Positions 9,639-18,018 of a stretch of 59,872 nucleotides of DNA are shown in pieces. Where the stretch lies: the NCBI GenBank assembly GCA_902801625.1, contig CADCJI010000021.1:1-59872 (forward strand), in the 5' to 3' direction. Within the stretch, counting starts at the first letter, position 1. Each line of letters opens with the position of its first letter. Source of the stretch: an uncultured Bacteroidia bacterium (GTDB lineage: Bacteria; Bacteroidota; Bacteroidia; Bacteroidales; F082). Both the position numbers and the translations under genes were made by a program. The notes beneath the pieces are model-generated. The model made no database searches, was not told the DNA's origin, and was given only the letters and a program-made list of their open reading frames with translations.

Positions 9639-10229
9639 ATGAAACGTTTTATAAGTATTATACCACCGGTACTATTCGTCTTTTTTGTTTCTTGCAATTG
9701 GCAGAGAAATACAGATACTTTAGTATGTGAACAAGGAACAGAAGGATATGATGAAATTATGCTTCTTAATGGCGACACGATGTTTGCCATGCCTTATCCT
9801 GATGGGGCAGGATACAGGCCGTTAAGGAGAGGTAAGTTTTACAATTTTCGTGCAGGAACAGATAACAAAAAGGCTTTTTTTGTTACAGAAGGAGGTTTTG
9901 TTATTGCTGGTCATATAGACAATTATGTAAAAACAGATTCCTTCTTATTGGCTGATCGCAAGCCATTAGATAGTATTTTCGGTTCGCTTCAAACACTTCC
10001 GTGCCCGTTTGACAGCAGTTCGACATACTTAGGAAGACCATTCGTTAACTATACCAATCGTAAAGATCGGGAACAACAGCTAAGGGAAAGCCCTATCCAT
10101 GACTTTTGGATAATTGACCAGAAAACTTCCGATGTTTACGGGCCGATGTCATTTGAGCAATACTTGAAAAAGAAAAAAGAGCTTAATGTTCCTAATGAAC
10201 TTAAATTGAAAAGCGAGTTAAACCAATAA
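9639..10229 (+). CDS. Small lipoprotein of unknown function
   Basis: A 196-residue protein starting MKRFISIIPPVLFVFFVSC, in which FVSC gives a lipobox, so it is probably a membrane-anchored lipoprotein. The rest is hydrophilic and matches no family I know. It starts 12 bases after the preceding T9SS cargo gene and may be the last gene of that operon, followed by a perfect hairpin at 10254-10277. It is more A/T-rich than its neighbours. ATG at 9639 is preferred to an in-frame TTG at 9630 because it gives a clean signal sequence. Confidence 0.75.
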   Translation: MKRFISIIPPVLFVFFVSCNWQRNTDTLVCEQGTEGYDEIMLLNGDTMFAMPYPDGAGYRPLRRGKFYNFRAGTDNKKAFFVTEGGFVIAGHIDNYVKTDSFLLADRKPLDSIFGSLQTLPCPFDSSSTYLGRPFVNYTNRKDREQQLRESPIHDFWIIDQKTSDVYGPMSFEQYLKKKKELNVPNELKLKSELNQ

Positions 10230-10253
10230 AAAGCCTCACCTTTGCCTTTTGTT

Positions 10254-10304
10254 CGGTCGGATTTCCGAATCCGACCGTCCTTGAATATCAGCATTTGCAA
10301 TGCG
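10254..10304. repeat. Hairpin plus dispersed repeat family 4
   Basis: A perfect 10-bp stem, CGGTCGGATT (10254-10263) with AATCCGACCG (10268-10277), loop TCCG, is followed by ATATCAGCATTTGCAATGCG (10285-10304). The same 20-nt word occurs inverted at 47955-47974, also beside a TTCCGAATT hairpin. The hairpin may terminate the upstream operon, but there is no T-run. Confidence 0.7.
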
Positions 10305-10331
10305 AAAATACACCAAACCGATAAAAATCCT

Positions 10332-10339
10332 TACCTTTG
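10332..10339 (+). promoter_or_regulatory. -7 promoter box for the ABC-F gene
   Basis: TACCTTTG followed by CCGC, 20 bases before the ABC-F ATG, matches TAnnTTTG. No convincing -33 box was found. Confidence 0.6.
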
Positions 10340-10358
10340 CCGCTCCAAACGGTAAGCG

Positions 10359-12311
10359 ATGATTTCAATCCAAAACCTGAGCATGCACTTCACCGGTGAA
10401 GACCTCTTCACCGACATTTCCTTTTTGATTCGCGAGAAGGACCGCATCGGCTTGGTGGGCAAAAACGGCGCAGGAAAAACCACCCTGCTGAAACTCATCT
10501 GTGGGTTGGAACAACCTTCCAAGGGCGATGTCATTATCCCTCAAGGTGTTACCATAGGTTATTTGCCTCAAGAAAAGAATGTCAACAGCACGAAAACCGT
10601 TTTGGATGAAGCGCTTTCCGCTTTTGATGAATACCATCAACTGGAGCGCGATGTGGAAAAGTTGCAGCAGGAATTAGCCGACCGCACCGATTACGAAAGC
10701 CCGCAATACGAAAAACTTATTGTCAAGCTGAACAATCTGAACGACCGTTTAGCTTTACTTGGTGGCAACAGCATCGAAGGCGAGGCGGAACGGATTTTGG
10801 TCGGTTTGGGCTTCGGTCACGAGGACATGCTGCGTCCTATGCGCGAGTTCAGCAACGGCTGGCAGATGCGCGTGGAGTTGGCCAAAATTCTGCTGAAAAA
10901 GCCCAATTTGCTCCTTCTTGACGAGCCCACCAACCACCTCGACATCGAGTCCATCCAATGGCTCGAAAGCTTCCTGAAAGCCTATTACGGTGCCATCCTG
11001 ATGGTCTCGCACGACCGTGCTTTCTTGGACAACATCACCATCCGCACGGTGGAGATTTCCAACGGCAAGATTTATGACTACAAGGTGCCATATTCCGATT
11101 ATGTCGGTCTGCGCGAGGAGCGTGTCGACATGCAACGCTCGGCCTACGAGAACCAACAGCGCGAAATCAAGAACATTGAGGCCTTCATCGAGCGGTTCCG
11201 CTATAAGGCAACCAAGGCCAAGCAGGTGCAAAGCCGCGTGAAGCTGCTCGAAAAGATGGATGAGATCGTCATTGACGACATCGACAGCACGGCCATCCAC
11301 TTCAAGTTCCCGCCTGCGCCACATTCGGGCAAGGTTACACTAGAGCTTAATCATGTTGGCAAGTCTTACGGCGACCAAGTCATCCTCAAAGACATCAACC
11401 TGCTGATTCCGAGAGGCGAGAAAATAGCTTTTGTGGGACGCAACGGCGAAGGTAAGTCCACGCTGTCTAAAATTATTTGCGGTGTACTCGACCACGAAGG
11501 CGAGGTGAAACTGGGCCACGAGGTCAAAATTGGGTATTATGCCCAAAACCAGCAGGACATGCTCGACATGAACAAGACCGTCTTCGAGACCCTGGATGAT
11601 GTGGCCGTTGGCGACATGCGCTTGAAAGTGAAAGCTCTGCTCGGGTCCTTCCTTTTCCGTGGCGACGACATCGACAAGAAGGTGAAAGTGCTCTCTGGCG
11701 GCGAGAAGGCCCGTCTTTCCTTGGCCAAGATGCTGCTTTTCCCGACCAACCTGTTGGTCCTCGACGAGCCGACCAACCACTTGGACATGCTTTCCAAAGA
11801 CATCTTGAAAAACGCCTTGATCCAATACGACGGCACCTTAATCATCGTCTCCCACGACCGTGACTTCCTGCAAGGCCTGACCAATAAAGTCTATGAGTTC
11901 CGCAAGCCCAACATCAAGGAATACATCGGCGACATCTATGACTTCTTGGAGCAAAAGAATCTCAGCCACTTGAAGGAGTTGGAAATCGCCGCCAAACAGA
12001 CCAAAGTCCAAGAAGCCGTCCCGCAGTCGCAGAACAAGATCAACTACGAGCGCAAAAAGCAGATTGATGCTAAGTTGCGTAAGGTCGACAAGGAAATCCA
12101 ACGCCTGGAGGAAGCCATCGGCAAATTAGAAGCCGAACTGGCCGAGCAGGACGCCATCATGGCCCATCCCGACCAACATCCTGACATCAAAATCGACAAC
12201 GACTGGTATTGGGCTTACGGACAGAAAAAAGAGCAACTCCAAGCCCTAATGGACGATTGGGGCGAGAAGCAGATGGAACGGGAAGAGATTTTGACAGAAT
12301 ATGAGAAATAA
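10359..12311 (+). CDS. ABC-F family ATPase
   Basis: A cytoplasmic ABC-F protein of 650 residues with two nucleotide-binding domains and no membrane segments. Domain 1 has Walker A GKNGAGKTT (34-42), a divergent signature FSNGWQMRVELAKILL, and Walker B LLLLDEPTNHLD. A charged linker (about 240-310) follows. Domain 2 has Walker A GRNGEGKST (near 358), signature LSGGEKARLSLAKML, and Walker B LLVLDEPTNHLD. The C-terminus is a lysine/glutamate-rich coiled coil. ABC-F proteins act on the ribosome in translation or antibiotic protection. Length and layout suggest the YdiF/Uup-like housekeeping branch rather than a specific resistance protein, but this is not certain. Confidence 0.93.
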   Translation: MISIQNLSMHFTGEDLFTDISFLIREKDRIGLVGKNGAGKTTLLKLICGLEQPSKGDVIIPQGVTIGYLPQEKNVNSTKTVLDEALSAFDEYHQLERDVEKLQQELADRTDYESPQYEKLIVKLNNLNDRLALLGGNSIEGEAERILVGLGFGHEDMLRPMREFSNGWQMRVELAKILLKKPNLLLLDEPTNHLDIESIQWLESFLKAYYGAILMVSHDRAFLDNITIRTVEISNGKIYDYKVPYSDYVGLREERVDMQRSAYENQQREIKNIEAFIERFRYKATKAKQVQSRVKLLEKMDEIVIDDIDSTAIHFKFPPAPHSGKVTLELNHVGKSYGDQVILKDINLLIPRGEKIAFVGRNGEGKSTLSKIICGVLDHEGEVKLGHEVKIGYYAQNQQDMLDMNKTVFETLDDVAVGDMRLKVKALLGSFLFRGDDIDKKVKVLSGGEKARLSLAKMLLFPTNLLVLDEPTNHLDMLSKDILKNALIQYDGTLIIVSHDRDFLQGLTNKVYEFRKPNIKEYIGDIYDFLEQKNLSHLKELEIAAKQTKVQEAVPQSQNKINYERKKQIDAKLRKVDKEIQRLEEAIGKLEAELAEQDAIMAHPDQHPDIKIDNDWYWAYGQKKEQLQALMDDWGEKQMEREEILTEYEK

Positions 12312-12316
12312 GATGT

Positions 12317-12428
12317 GATAAAGTGCTGTTAAGTGAAAATTTTTCTAACATAACAGCATTTTATCTGCAAAAAATGTTTGATAGCGTGCTGCTAAGTCGA
12401 ATTTTTAGGGACTTAACAGCACGCTATC
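12317..12428. repeat. Element A left palindromes (two 49-nt units)
   Basis: Unit 1, 12317-12365: arm GATAAAGTGCTGTTA, 19-nt centre AGTGAAAATTTTTCTAACA, arm TAACAGCATTTTATC. Unit 2, 12380-12428: arm GATAGCGTGCTGCTA, centre AGTCGAATTTTTAGGGACT, arm TAACAGCACGCTATC. Each arm pair has one mismatch. The ATPase stop codon (12424-12426) lies inside unit 2, so the palindrome is part of the coding end. Confidence 0.9.
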
Positions 12429-13848
12429 GTGACTCTTTGAACAAATCATCCATCGTCACTTCCGATTGGATGTTGTTCCAATAAGCATTATGAGCGACAC
12501 CGTATGTGGTAATCATGGTAAGGTGGATGGCTTTGCGGGTTTTGGTAACTTCTTGAAACACAGATTTCCGTCTCCGAAGTTTGTTGTCTTCCTCTTTGTC
12601 AATCCGATAAACATCATCCGAAAACTTCATTTCACAAAGATTGATGACGCCATCGTTACGGTCAAAAAGCAAGTCGATTTGCACACCCTCGTGTTCTTTG
12701 GTAGTTTCGACATGCCATGATTGGGCGTTGCTGATCACTCCAGCGATACCTAATGCAGACCTGATTTGTGGCAAATGCCACAAACATACCCGCTCAAAAG
12801 CCAGTCCTGCCCAAGCTGTGTGGATTGGAGTAGATAAGTTGTTGGTCCAGAAATGGTTGTCGTGGTGGTAGTTGTTCTCAATATAGCGGAAGTAGAACAA
12901 GGTGAAATGATCCATGAGTTGATAAATCGCATCGCGTTTTATCTTGCCAATGACCTGATACTTTCGAATGAAATTGCATTTCTCTAACTCCTCGGTCGCC
13001 TGTGTGAAAACCTTATTGTCGTCAAGTCCAGTGCTTTCGAGCAGCGCTTTTCGGGTCATGCCCGCTTTCTTGGTTGCCAAGGCAGTAACGATGGCAATGT
13101 AAGGTGCAGGTCGCTTGAACAAGGAGGCATATAGAGCATCGAATTCGTCAGCAAGGCGACCGTCCTCTTCAAAAAACAGTCGGTCGATGTTCTGTGCCAG
13201 ACTCTCATTACGTCGCAAGAGGCTCCAATAATAGGGTATGCCGCCCAAGATCATATAGGTTTCCACAAGGTCTTTTCTTGTCATGCTGAGTTTGAGTGAC
13301 TGGGCTAATTGTTCACATTCGTTGAGGTAGAAAGGCTGGAGGTAAATCTTATCAGTCAGTCGGTTGTGCAATCCGCCATGGTCGCGGATGATTTTCTTGA
13401 TAATCCATGAGGTGGCACTACCGCAAACGATGAGAACAATGTCTTTACGCATATTGGCCCAGCCATTCCAAAAATGTTCCAAGGCGCTGATGAGTTGTGA
13501 CTTTGGGGTATCCATCCACGGCAACTCATCCAAAAAGACCACCTTTTTCTTGTCGGGAGAAAGTTCCAAAACGCTTTCCAAGAGGTGGAAGGCCTCAAAC
13601 CATGTGCGCGGCATCTTGCAGCGCTTCAATCCGGCCTTGCGTAGCGATTCGCGAAACTCGGTCAGTTGTTCTTTTTTCGGGGCATTGGCTACACCTGTGT
13701 GATAAAATGCGAAATGGTTCTCAAAGGTCTCTTTGATAAGGTAGGTCTTGCCCACGCGTCGCCTCCCATAAACGGCGCAGAATTGCGATTCGTCTTTCTC
13801 CAACAGTTCAAAGAGTTCTCTTCTTTCTTCGTTGCGTCCAATCAGCAT
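12424..13848 (-). CDS. AAA ATPase with C-terminal nuclease-like (DUF234) domain
   Basis: A 474-residue P-loop ATPase of the archaeal-type ATP_bind family. Visible motifs are Walker A GRRRVGKT (about residues 23-30), Walker B KKVVFLDELPWMD, and sensor-like LIVCGSATSWIIKK. A winged-helix-like middle follows (MTRKALLESTGLDDNKV). The C-terminal part matches DUF234, with QIDLLFDRNDGVINLCEMKF; the D...ExK spacing resembles the PD-(D/E)xK nuclease fold. Substrate is unknown. ATG 13848 (MLIGRNEERREL) is chosen because its paralogue at 46148 starts the same way and an earlier TTG overlaps the -7 box. It stands alone, flanked by palindromes on both sides. Confidence 0.85.
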   Translation of the reverse strand: MLIGRNEERRELFELLEKDESQFCAVYGRRRVGKTYLIKETFENHFAFYHTGVANAPKKEQLTEFRESLRKAGLKRCKMPRTWFEAFHLLESVLELSPDKKKVVFLDELPWMDTPKSQLISALEHFWNGWANMRKDIVLIVCGSATSWIIKKIIRDHGGLHNRLTDKIYLQPFYLNECEQLAQSLKLSMTRKDLVETYMILGGIPYYWSLLRRNESLAQNIDRLFFEEDGRLADEFDALYASLFKRPAPYIAIVTALATKKAGMTRKALLESTGLDDNKVFTQATEELEKCNFIRKYQVIGKIKRDAIYQLMDHFTLFYFRYIENNYHHDNHFWTNNLSTPIHTAWAGLAFERVCLWHLPQIRSALGIAGVISNAQSWHVETTKEHEGVQIDLLFDRNDGVINLCEMKFSDDVYRIDKEEDNKLRRRKSVFQEVTKTRKAIHLTMITTYGVAHNAYWNNIQSEVTMDDLFKESR

Positions 13849-13872
13849 GGCGTTGTTTTTTGATTGATGCTG

Positions 13873-13880
13873 CAAAGAAA
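13873..13880 (-). promoter_or_regulatory. -7-like box for ATPase A
   Basis: The minus strand reads TTTCTTTG followed by CAGC, close to TAnnTTTG, 24 bases upstream of the start. The nearest palindrome begins 13 bases further upstream and would cover the -33 region, which suggests that binding to it could control this gene. Confidence 0.5.
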
Positions 13881-13893
13881 CGCATTTTTTTTC

Positions 13894-14005
13894 GATTATC
13901 TGCTGTTAAGTCGATTTTTTTTGCACTTAGCAGCAGATAATCTGCTATTTTTGATTGATTATCTGCTGCTAACTCGATTTTTTGAGGACTTAGCAGCAGA
14001 TAATC
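13894..14005. repeat. Element A right palindromes (two 49-nt units)
   Basis: Unit 3, 13894-13942: arm GATTATCTGCTGTTA, centre AGTCGATTTTTTTTGCACT, arm TAGCAGCAGATAATC. Unit 4, 13957-14005: arm GATTATCTGCTGCTA, centre ACTCGATTTTTTGAGGACT, arm TAGCAGCAGATAATC. The spacer is 14 bases, as in the left pair. The outer arm bases differ from the left pair, but the inner TGCTGyTA is constant. Confidence 0.9.
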
Positions 14006-14046
14006 GCAATAACATGGGCAGAACAAATGATGTGTTCTGATTATGT

Positions 14047-15072
14047 TTAGGACAGTAACCTGTTCCTAGACCTTGGTCGTTCTTGTTTTCTGATACAATA
14101 ATTTGTTTGATTGATTATTTCTTCATAAGCTTCTGTGTTAAAAATAAACCCTGGATATAGAATAGTAATTTTAGTTTCTTTTCCTGCTTTTGTATTAAGA
14201 TTTCTTCTATCTTTATAAAGAGCATCGAAACCAGCTCCTATTGTGATACTCGTGTAATTCGTGATAATATCTCTATCATGAAAGGCTTTATCATAGTTAT
14301 AATAAACCTCAATAATTATGTGTTCAGAAAGTTTCGGCCGTATTTCTCTAATCATTTCACTTAACAATTGCTTTTTGTTATCCGTCCATCTTTTTATTTC
14401 TTCTAAATTTTTATCATCCCATATTTCCACCCTAGAGTCTTTTTCTGACACAATTGTAAAATGAAAATCGCAACTTAAAGATTGTGGCAATATTAATTTC
14501 AAAACCTCTTTTAGATTTATTTCGTTATATTCTTGTTCGTTTTTAACAACCCAAGGATCAATAAACACCATGGAATTACAGTTGAACAACACCTTGTCCT
14601 CGTTTAGTATATTCGACCAACTGTTTTCTCTGCGCCTTTTAATTGGTTTATTTATTATTCCTTCGAACAGTACTTTTCTTTTCAAAAAATCATCATTTTC
14701 AGTGTGAATGTTTAATACACCATTGTTAACAGCCTCTCTTGTGTGATCAGTTTTCGTAAGAAAAACAGAATTCAAATCGTCAGGATCTGGATTAAAAAGC
14801 CTTTGTTCAATTACTTCACCTTGGATAGTTTGACCATATGGTTTACCACTCCAATTTCTAAGAAACAACATGTATAATTCATCCGGATTCTCGCTGATCT
14901 TTTCAATGCATGTATCTGATTCATAAATGAACTTATTCCACTTTTCCAATATTATTCTATTATCCACTCCCTCTGGATCGAAACTATTTCTACTTAAAAT
15001 GTATTCTTTCGCAAAACAATTCCAAAAGCCTGAGTCAACATAGACTTTTGTCTTAGACATCGTATTATTCAT
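14047..15072 (-). CDS. Unknown protein paired with an ABC-type ATPase
   Basis: A 341-residue protein I do not recognise. It opens with KVYVDSGFWNCFAKEY, reminiscent of the first acidic strand of PIN-like nucleases, but the remaining catalytic acids cannot be assigned by eye. No signal peptide or membrane segment is seen. Its ATG overlaps the stop of the ATPase gene by 4 bases (ATGA), implying translational coupling and a joint function. ATPase/effector pairs with this organisation are common in anti-phage defence. The strongly A/T-rich composition differs from the core genes and suggests acquisition. An alternative start MSKTKVYV is at 15060. Confidence 0.7.
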   Translation of the reverse strand: MNNTMSKTKVYVDSGFWNCFAKEYILSRNSFDPEGVDNRIILEKWNKFIYESDTCIEKISENPDELYMLFLRNWSGKPYGQTIQGEVIEQRLFNPDPDDLNSVFLTKTDHTREAVNNGVLNIHTENDDFLKRKVLFEGIINKPIKRRRENSWSNILNEDKVLFNCNSMVFIDPWVVKNEQEYNEINLKEVLKLILPQSLSCDFHFTIVSEKDSRVEIWDDKNLEEIKRWTDNKKQLLSEMIREIRPKLSEHIIIEVYYNYDKAFHDRDIITNYTSITIGAGFDALYKDRRNLNTKAGKETKITILYPGFIFNTEAYEEIINQTNYCIRKQERPRSRNRLLS

Positions 15073-17168
15073 CGCTTATAGGATTTTATTTGCATCAAAT
15101 CTAATATTAGTTTCTCAGACTCGTCAAAAAAGCCCGAACCAAAAGAATCTTCCAATCTGCCATCTTCTCGGATGCCTATTTTCTTTACTTGTGGCTCTCC
15201 TGTCGGTTGCTCTGTAGGTGAGAAAAGGTAATACATTGAAATACTCTCTCGGTCAACTCCTGTTTGACCTTGTTTCTTTTGTAGGACAAGCGTCATAAAT
15301 CTTCGAATAAGATATTCACTATGTGTCTCGATAATGAAATGAATATTCGCTCTCCTATAAGCTTCCAAAAACATCTCTGCCAAAAGCGATTGATACTTAG
15401 GGTGCAAGTGTGTTTCTGGTTCCTCTATTATAATTGTCGTTGGAGGAACTTCTTTTTCGGGCTTTTCATATAAGTCATAAGCATAGATGGCAGCCTGTAT
15501 TTCAATCAATATAGACACAAATTGAGTGATGCCATACCCTTCGTCAGCAAGCAATCTTCCTTTTTCAAAAGGGAACCCCTTCTGCAATCTTACAAAAAAG
15601 CCAGCACCTTCTTCAGTAGAAAGGATATCTAATCCTTTGCCTAATCCAAATTTTTCAATCCAATCGCTCAAGAATTTTCCTTTTATTGAATCAGTATTAT
15701 CATCATGATGCTTTGTCATAAAAGACTTTTGTGTTCTACAAAATCTACTTAGAGATTTCCCCAAAATATCTTCTGGACTATCAGAATAAATGCGGAGGAC
15801 ATCTGCTCTGTTCGAATTGACATATCGGAAACAATCCTCCTCCAATTCTTTTGGTAACACAACGGCAATCAGCCATTCTGAAAGGTATTCCATGAAAAGT
15901 CTATAGAATACAGGTATGTCGCTTTCAAAAGACAAGTGTCCAACTTTTTCACTCGGCATGTTCGCATTAATGCATAATTCATTAAGCGTGTCAAACACTG
16001 TTCCAAAATCAGCATCATATCCGGTTGGGAAATGACTAAATGGAATCCGATTAAAGGTTCCAGAGTTAATTACTATGTTGAAAAGAAAGAAAAACGATTC
16101 TGTAGAATGTACTTTATCATTACTGTCAAAAACTATAGGTCCATTTTTATTGACTTGAGGGTAGCTTAAACCTTCGTTTTCTTTATGTTTATAATACTCT
16201 AAAAAAGTTTGATATTCAGGTGTCTGCTCAAAATCATCCAAAACCCCAGAGAGCCACTCCTCTATACCTTTGGCATCGTATTTCTCTTTCTGAATTTTGT
16301 TCATTAATGCTTTGCGGGTTTCTGATTTGGAAACGCCTTCCAATAACCTAAACACTGGAAGACATCCCAATGTCTCATATTCAAGCATATCAACCACATC
16401 AGAAGGGTTTATGGTGCTTTGTTCTATTTCATCAATACTGCCAATTGGAATTTTCCGAATATCTGAATAAGCATAGCCTTTTTGTTTCTGTCGTTCTATT
16501 ATCTTTTCAAGTTGTTGTTTTTGCGTTAGAAAAGCAGCCACTTCTTTGGAACTGAAAGCCCAATCACTCCCATATATCAAATCTTTTTCTGGATCATTGA
16601 TGATATCTGCAAGTTCTTCTTTGTCAACCCCTTTAAACACTGTATTTATCTTTTCCAGCAATTGATGAGCGCACAAACTGAAGAAGTCCTCTTTTAATAC
16701 AGAAATGTTTAACTTATCTATGATAAACTTCCAGCCTTCGTTAACAAAACGAATATGAAGTACTTCTGTTCCTTCATTCGTTTTAACCATGATTTCTCTG
16801 AGTCGTCCATCATCTGAAGCGGGGTTTTCTCTTTCAAACAAATAATCAACTGTATAGTTATATTGGCTATAGGATAGAGTGATGTCTCTATTGGAAGAAG
16901 CATCACAATTCAAAATACTGTTGTAATTACCCAACTTCATTTCTTGGTTAGGAAGGCCAAGTGTCAAGTCTTCGGGACGACATTCTCCAGTCCTTTTATA
17001 CTCCGCTTTTATTTTTTGGACAAACTTGCTTAGCAATAGCAAGGATTTGGTCATAGAACTTTTTCCAGAACTGTTGCATCCGGTCAATATGGTGATAGGG
17101 GCAAGTTCGAAAGTCACTCCTTCTTTATCAAACACTTTGAAGTTCTTTACTGTAAATTTCTTTTTCAT
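15069..17168 (-). CDS. AAA ATPase, DUF3696-like (SMC/ABC-type)
   Basis: A 699-residue cytoplasmic ATPase. The start KKFTVKNFKVFDKEGVTFELAPITILTG is followed by Walker A GCNSSGKSS near residue 35. Near residue 590 there is a Walker B TTIIIEEPETHLHPKYQ, then IHFIIETHSEYLIRRF, the H-loop region of AAA_15/AAA_21 and OLD-like ATPases. The C-terminus (GSGFFDESEKLILDLM) fits DUF3696. No TOPRIM domain is evident, unlike OLD or GajA nucleases. ATG 17168 is used; the upstream extension would overlap the -7 box at 17190. It is coupled to the unknown gene downstream. Likely a defence-type module, but this is inferred from context. Confidence 0.85.
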   Translation of the reverse strand: MKKKFTVKNFKVFDKEGVTFELAPITILTGCNSSGKSSMTKSLLLLSKFVQKIKAEYKRTGECRPEDLTLGLPNQEMKLGNYNSILNCDASSNRDITLSYSQYNYTVDYLFERENPASDDGRLREIMVKTNEGTEVLHIRFVNEGWKFIIDKLNISVLKEDFFSLCAHQLLEKINTVFKGVDKEELADIINDPEKDLIYGSDWAFSSKEVAAFLTQKQQLEKIIERQKQKGYAYSDIRKIPIGSIDEIEQSTINPSDVVDMLEYETLGCLPVFRLLEGVSKSETRKALMNKIQKEKYDAKGIEEWLSGVLDDFEQTPEYQTFLEYYKHKENEGLSYPQVNKNGPIVFDSNDKVHSTESFFFLFNIVINSGTFNRIPFSHFPTGYDADFGTVFDTLNELCINANMPSEKVGHLSFESDIPVFYRLFMEYLSEWLIAVVLPKELEEDCFRYVNSNRADVLRIYSDSPEDILGKSLSRFCRTQKSFMTKHHDDNTDSIKGKFLSDWIEKFGLGKGLDILSTEEGAGFFVRLQKGFPFEKGRLLADEGYGITQFVSILIEIQAAIYAYDLYEKPEKEVPPTTIIIEEPETHLHPKYQSLLAEMFLEAYRRANIHFIIETHSEYLIRRFMTLVLQKKQGQTGVDRESISMYYLFSPTEQPTGEPQVKKIGIREDGRLEDSFGSGFFDESEKLILDLMQIKSYKR

Positions 17169-17189
17169 CTTGATGGTGTGTTTATGGTG

Positions 17190-17197
17190 CAAAGATA
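17190..17197 (-). promoter_or_regulatory. -7 promoter box for the ATPase pair
   Basis: The minus strand reads TATCTTTG followed by CACC, a perfect TAnnTTTG, 21 bases upstream of the ATPase start. It gives the ATPase/unknown pair its own promoter, separate from the YaaW operon that ends at 17248. Confidence 0.65.
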
Positions 17198-17247
17198 TGT
17201 TTTTTCTTTTTATGGTATTCAATTGTTGTGGCTCAATGTGCGGCTTT

Positions 17248-17991
17248 TCAACCGCACATCGAATACTCACCTTGCTCCAGCAGTTTATACTGCATCTTAG
17301 CCCGCATGTAGGCCACCTGAATCACTGCCGGAATGGTGACCCTATAGGCAGGACCGGCAATGTCGAGTAACGTCCACACTGCTGTCACCACCCAGCCGAT
17401 AGGTCCGGCAAAGATACACAGCGAGCGAGTGAGGGCTGCGTTGGCTGAGAGCGACAAACCGCGTCCCAACAGGAGTCGACAGATTGCGTTCGCTACAATT
17501 ACCGCTATTTTATAGCTTGCAAATCCGCCTTTCTTGATGGCAATCTGAAGGGCAGCTATCATGGCCTGCTTGCCGAATCCTTTGGTTGGGATGTTCATCT
17601 CGTCCATAAGTGATTTCAATTGCTCTTCGGTCATTTGGTCGAGTGATGATAGCAGCACCTTCTCCAAAAGATTGCGTTCAATCGACTCGACCGATGCGTA
17701 CTTGCTGAAGTTAACCTTCATCTTCTTACACACGTCAATAAGTACAGTCTTGTAGGATGGGCCGCCACCTCTGAAGATGTTGCGGAACGTGTTGCCTCCA
17801 AAGCACAGGAGTTCTTCGGCGATCTCGTCATACATCATGGGCAGTCTATCAGGGTAGTAGCTGCGGTAGTTTTGTGTGTAGGACAGGCATTCGGTAGCGC
17901 GGAAGTTTCCGTTCTTGTTCTTGGTGAGGTAGTCAACCAATACTTGAAGGTCGGCTGAATCGGCGCTTTTTAAAAATTCTAAGTCTTTCAT
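17248..17991 (-). CDS. YaaW-like (UPF0174/DUF3944) protein
   Basis: A 247-residue protein starting MKDLEFLKSADSADLQVLVDYL, the N-terminal signature of YaaW/DUF3944 proteins, followed by YDEIAEELLCFGGNTFRNIFRGG and YKTVLIDVCKKMKVNF, as in the ubiquinol-cytochrome-c-chaperone-like core. The C-terminal 80 residues are hydrophobic and glycine-rich (IAVIVANAICRLLLGRG, LCIFAGPIGWVVTAVW), suggesting membrane association. The function of YaaW is unknown. It is the last gene of a four-gene minus-strand operon with a DUF697-like and a DUF3825 protein. Confidence 0.85.
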   Translation of the reverse strand: MKDLEFLKSADSADLQVLVDYLTKNKNGNFRATECLSYTQNYRSYYPDRLPMMYDEIAEELLCFGGNTFRNIFRGGGPSYKTVLIDVCKKMKVNFSKYASVESIERNLLEKVLLSSLDQMTEEQLKSLMDEMNIPTKGFGKQAMIAALQIAIKKGGFASYKIAVIVANAICRLLLGRGLSLSANAALTRSLCIFAGPIGWVVTAVWTLLDIAGPAYRVTIPAVIQVAYMRAKMQYKLLEQGEYSMCG

Positions 17992-18018
17992 CTTTATAGT
18001 GTTTTTGGGTTTATTGTG

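Larger units (their letters stand above)
12317..14005 (-). mobile_element. Palindrome-bounded ATPase-nuclease element A
   Basis: One gene enclosed by two 112-base terminal blocks (12317-12428 and 13894-14005) in direct orientation. Each block holds two 49-nt palindromes separated by exactly 14 bases. All four palindromes share the inner arm TGCTGyTA and an A/T-rich centre. The interior is 1465 bases, close to the 1469 bases inside the related element at 46090-47656. No transposase or target duplication is visible, so mobility is inferred only from this layout and the repeated occurrence. Confidence 0.5.

Noticed and set aside
12317-12428. Element A left hairpins as simple intrinsic terminators of the ABC-F and ATPase genes
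   Set aside because: The same hairpins, with the same spacing, also lie upstream of the ATPase gene at 13894-14005, and one contains its stop codon. Terminator activity may be secondary but does not explain the layout.
12317-14005. A minimal CRISPR array
   Set aside because: Repeats are palindromes in pairs at the two ends of a gene, with only 14-base spacers and no cas genes.
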